Below, piece after piece: positions 32,173 to 33,804 of a DNA stretch of 33,804 nt (position 1 is its first letter; every line of letters begins with the position of its first letter). Source of the stretch: Bacillota bacterium (GTDB lineage Bacteria > Bacillota > Sulfobacillia > Sulfobacillales > Sulfobacillaceae); contig JAKACM010000045.1 of the NCBI GenBank assembly GCA_021821465.1, positions 1 through 33,804 of the forward strand. Direction: 5' to 3'. Made by a program: the position numbers and the translations under genes. Below the pieces are notes generated by a model. The model was not told the origin of the DNA. It made no database searches and was given only the letters and a program-made list of their open reading frames with translations.

Positions 32173-33042
32173 TCACCTCATGACCTTGAAGCAAGAGTTT
32201 CGGAAGATTTCGTTTGCCAATCGCTCGCTCAGATTCAAATAGCTTTTGCCGAACAATTTTAAATGCACCAAAGCATGATAGAGTTGGTAAAGAGGCTTCT
32301 TGCAGGCGTAATGTGCATCCTGTCCAAACTCTTCCCAGTAGCGAGTGTAAAAAGAATTGGGGAACCCCCCAAATAACTCACTGAAGGCGATGTCGGCAAC
32401 CGGGTCGCCGAAATAGCTGGCGGGATCGATGACAAAAGGGGTGCCGTCTGCCTGCCACAGAAAATTGCCGCTCCACAAATCGCCATGCACCAACGTAGGA
32501 TGGTGAATTGAATGATTGAGAAAATCGCGAATGGATGTCTCCCACTGTATGATCTCGCGGAATAAGGGATAACGGGGGAGTAATGTCTCAAGAAGTGGAC
32601 ACAACCGCTCAGACCAATAAAAGTCGCCTCCTTGCGAATAGACTTTCCCGGGGTCTTGCAAAACACCGATCGAGTTTCCCCATGGAAGAGAAAAACCTTT
32701 GGCGGGACGTTTATGGACTCGTCCTAATATTTCACCTAGGATCGCCCCTGCCGATTCTTGTTGGCGGGAAGGACCAGGACCAACCCAAGACAGTACCATG
32801 AATGAATCCTCGTGCATAATCACCTCGGGAACCGGCCAATCCCATCGCTTGAGTTCCTTTAATGCCGAGGATTCACGCCAGATGACCATAGAATCCGAAA
32901 GTGCGGTGGGATTATAATGTTTAACAAAGTAATGCTCGTCACGAGTGCGTAATTCATAGCTGTCGGCTAACGAGCCCCCGGCTAAGGGGACAAAGACGGC
33001 TTGCGTAAAGTTTAAAGACACTCTTTGTTGCCACGGTTGCAT
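32173..33042 (-). CDS. Fructosamine kinase family protein
   Basis: 289 residues from ATG 33042 (AAGGACGGG upstream; an in-frame ATG at 33069 would add nine residues). The fold is that of fructosamine-3-kinase/APH: FVPLAGGSLADSYEL is the nucleotide loop, YFVKHYN holds the ATP-binding Lys, LVHGDLWSGNFLW holds the catalytic Asp, and FVIDPASYFGDPVADIAFSE holds the metal-binding Asp and the family signature. Members phosphorylate sugar adducts on protein amines, so that they fall off (deglycation). The bacterial substrate may be ribulosamine. Confidence 0.88.
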   Translation of the reverse strand: MQPWQQRVSLNFTQAVFVPLAGGSLADSYELRTRDEHYFVKHYNPTALSDSMVIWRESSALKELKRWDWPVPEVIMHEDSFMVLSWVGPGPSRQQESAGAILGEILGRVHKRPAKGFSLPWGNSIGVLQDPGKVYSQGGDFYWSERLCPLLETLLPRYPLFREIIQWETSIRDFLNHSIHHPTLVHGDLWSGNFLWQADGTPFVIDPASYFGDPVADIAFSELFGGFPNSFYTRYWEEFGQDAHYACKKPLYQLYHALVHLKLFGKSYLNLSERLANEIFRNSCFKVMR

Positions 33043-33329
33043 ATTTGACCCGTCCTTTTCCCTTCTCAAATAAAGATTGGGCTAAAGTTTTAATACTGCA
33101 CATCTCACCCTAGCGTGAATTCAAAATGGTGTCGATGGGCTAGATTATCCCCAGTTTTTATTGTCCGAATCGAATGAATTGCTGCGATGAAAAAAATATC
33201 GGGATGCCAAGAAAAATCGGCATCCGCTGTCGAAGAGATTGATTGTACGACATTCTCATCACGCGGAGGATCCTGATGGTTCGATTAGAGTCTCTCACCA
33301 GTTTTTTCACACGCACGGACCGTGACGGC

Positions 33330-33804
33330 GCTCTCCACGCACGACCTTGGCTACTATGGTCTGGGCGTTGCTCTCGTCGTCGAATCCCTTGTGAGGGATT
33401 GCCAAAATTGGACACCGATTAGCGATGGCCTACCACGATCCCGATAAGAAGGCGAAATACGCGATGAAGCGCGTGGATCGCTTTGTGGGTCATGCCGGTT
33501 TGGATAGGGAGATCGTTCAGGGTGATGGGATTCGCTATACACAGGCCCGGATCGCGCCAGCGGGAACAATTTTTTCCCGCCTCCCTTTTCACCCAGTGGG
33601 TGCCGTCTCATTATCGCCGAAATCGGCCTGGGGCCACGGTCCGTCCCCATTTGCGATGACCTCGTCACGAATTCAGGTGTGGTACTGTTCCATCGTCCCG
33701 TGGTCCGGATACCAGGGGAGAATGTCCACCGGATCGTGGGGGAGCGAAGTCCAATAGGTGGCGACCTCAATGTCCGGGAATAACAAGACTTGGCCGGTCA
33801 CCGT
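33330..33804 (+). pseudogene. Possible decayed transposase, running off the right edge
   Basis: Plus-strand frames interrupted by shifts and stops resemble the start of an IS4-like transposase: YYGLGVALVVESLVRDCQNW, then HDPDKKAKYAMKRVDRFVGH and AGLDREIV (about 33430-33520), and later LVTNSGVVLFHRPV in another frame, similar to the SLVT-G-x-x-P-x-YW region near the catalytic acidic residue. No terminal repeats are visible. The long minus-strand frames here appear to be shadows. The identification is tentative. Confidence 0.35.

Noticed and set aside
33354..33770. 138-residue minus-strand frame at the right edge
   Set aside because: Composition is Arg/Ser/Pro-rich with no ribosome binding site; the plus strand carries transposase-like fragments, so this is most likely a shadow.

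Overview
This window reads like chromosome of a spore-forming, acidophilic, sulfur/iron-oxidising Gram-positive of the Sulfobacillus type. That identity is inferred from gene content: a sporulation-type sigma-H factor, aldolase plus phosphoribulokinase of the Calvin cycle, acetate activation and uptake, a b6-type cytochrome pair, a sulfocyanin-like lipoprotein and a TusA-like sulfur-carrier protein. No rRNA, tRNA or CRISPR array was seen.

Layout. 1-2000: a partial small membrane protein, a 3-TM protein, a winged-helix protein and an orphan ECF sigma factor. 2100-5250: WrbA-type flavoprotein, membrane-anchored HtrA protease and an FAD/NAD(P) oxidoreductase with a long, possibly structured leader. 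5500-9000: sigma-H, an unknown protein, then class II fructose-bisphosphate aldolase and phosphoribulokinase. 9000-12650 (minus strand): two methyltransferases, a SHOCT protein and a large L,D-transpeptidase. 13350-15100: a respiratory operon with a tiny one-TM peptide, cytochrome b6 and a partner subunit that has a large outer domain and no PEWY motif. 15150-18650: dUTPase, acetyl-CoA synthetase and acetate transporter. 18700-21450: a decayed IscB element sits between a good promoter and a Rossmann-fold gene, followed by a 30-codon ORF overlapping both neighbours and a glycosyltransferase. 21500-25000: SDR dehydrogenase, FGGY sugar kinase, acylphosphatase, a PucR HTH fragment and a DnaJ-type zinc-finger protein. 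25650-27300: a 51-residue TM protein, a TusA-like/DUF2250 operon and a sulfocyanin-like lipoprotein that has lost its copper ligands. 27460-28860: an IS605-type element with a broken tnpB, abutting the stop codon of a lipoprotein gene. 28860-33050: LCP ligase, PrsA-like foldase and fructosamine kinase. The right edge looks like a decayed transposase.

Metabolic logic: carbon enters through the Calvin cycle (aldolase, phosphoribulokinase) or as acetate (transporter, Acs). Electron transfer is represented by the b6-type pair and the flavoproteins. Envelope maintenance is represented by HtrA, PrsA, LCP and L,D-transpeptidase. The most notable items are the IscB/candidate omega-RNA relic, the copper-site-less sulfocyanin homologue, and small proteins below usual gene-calling cut-offs (29, 30 and 51 residues).
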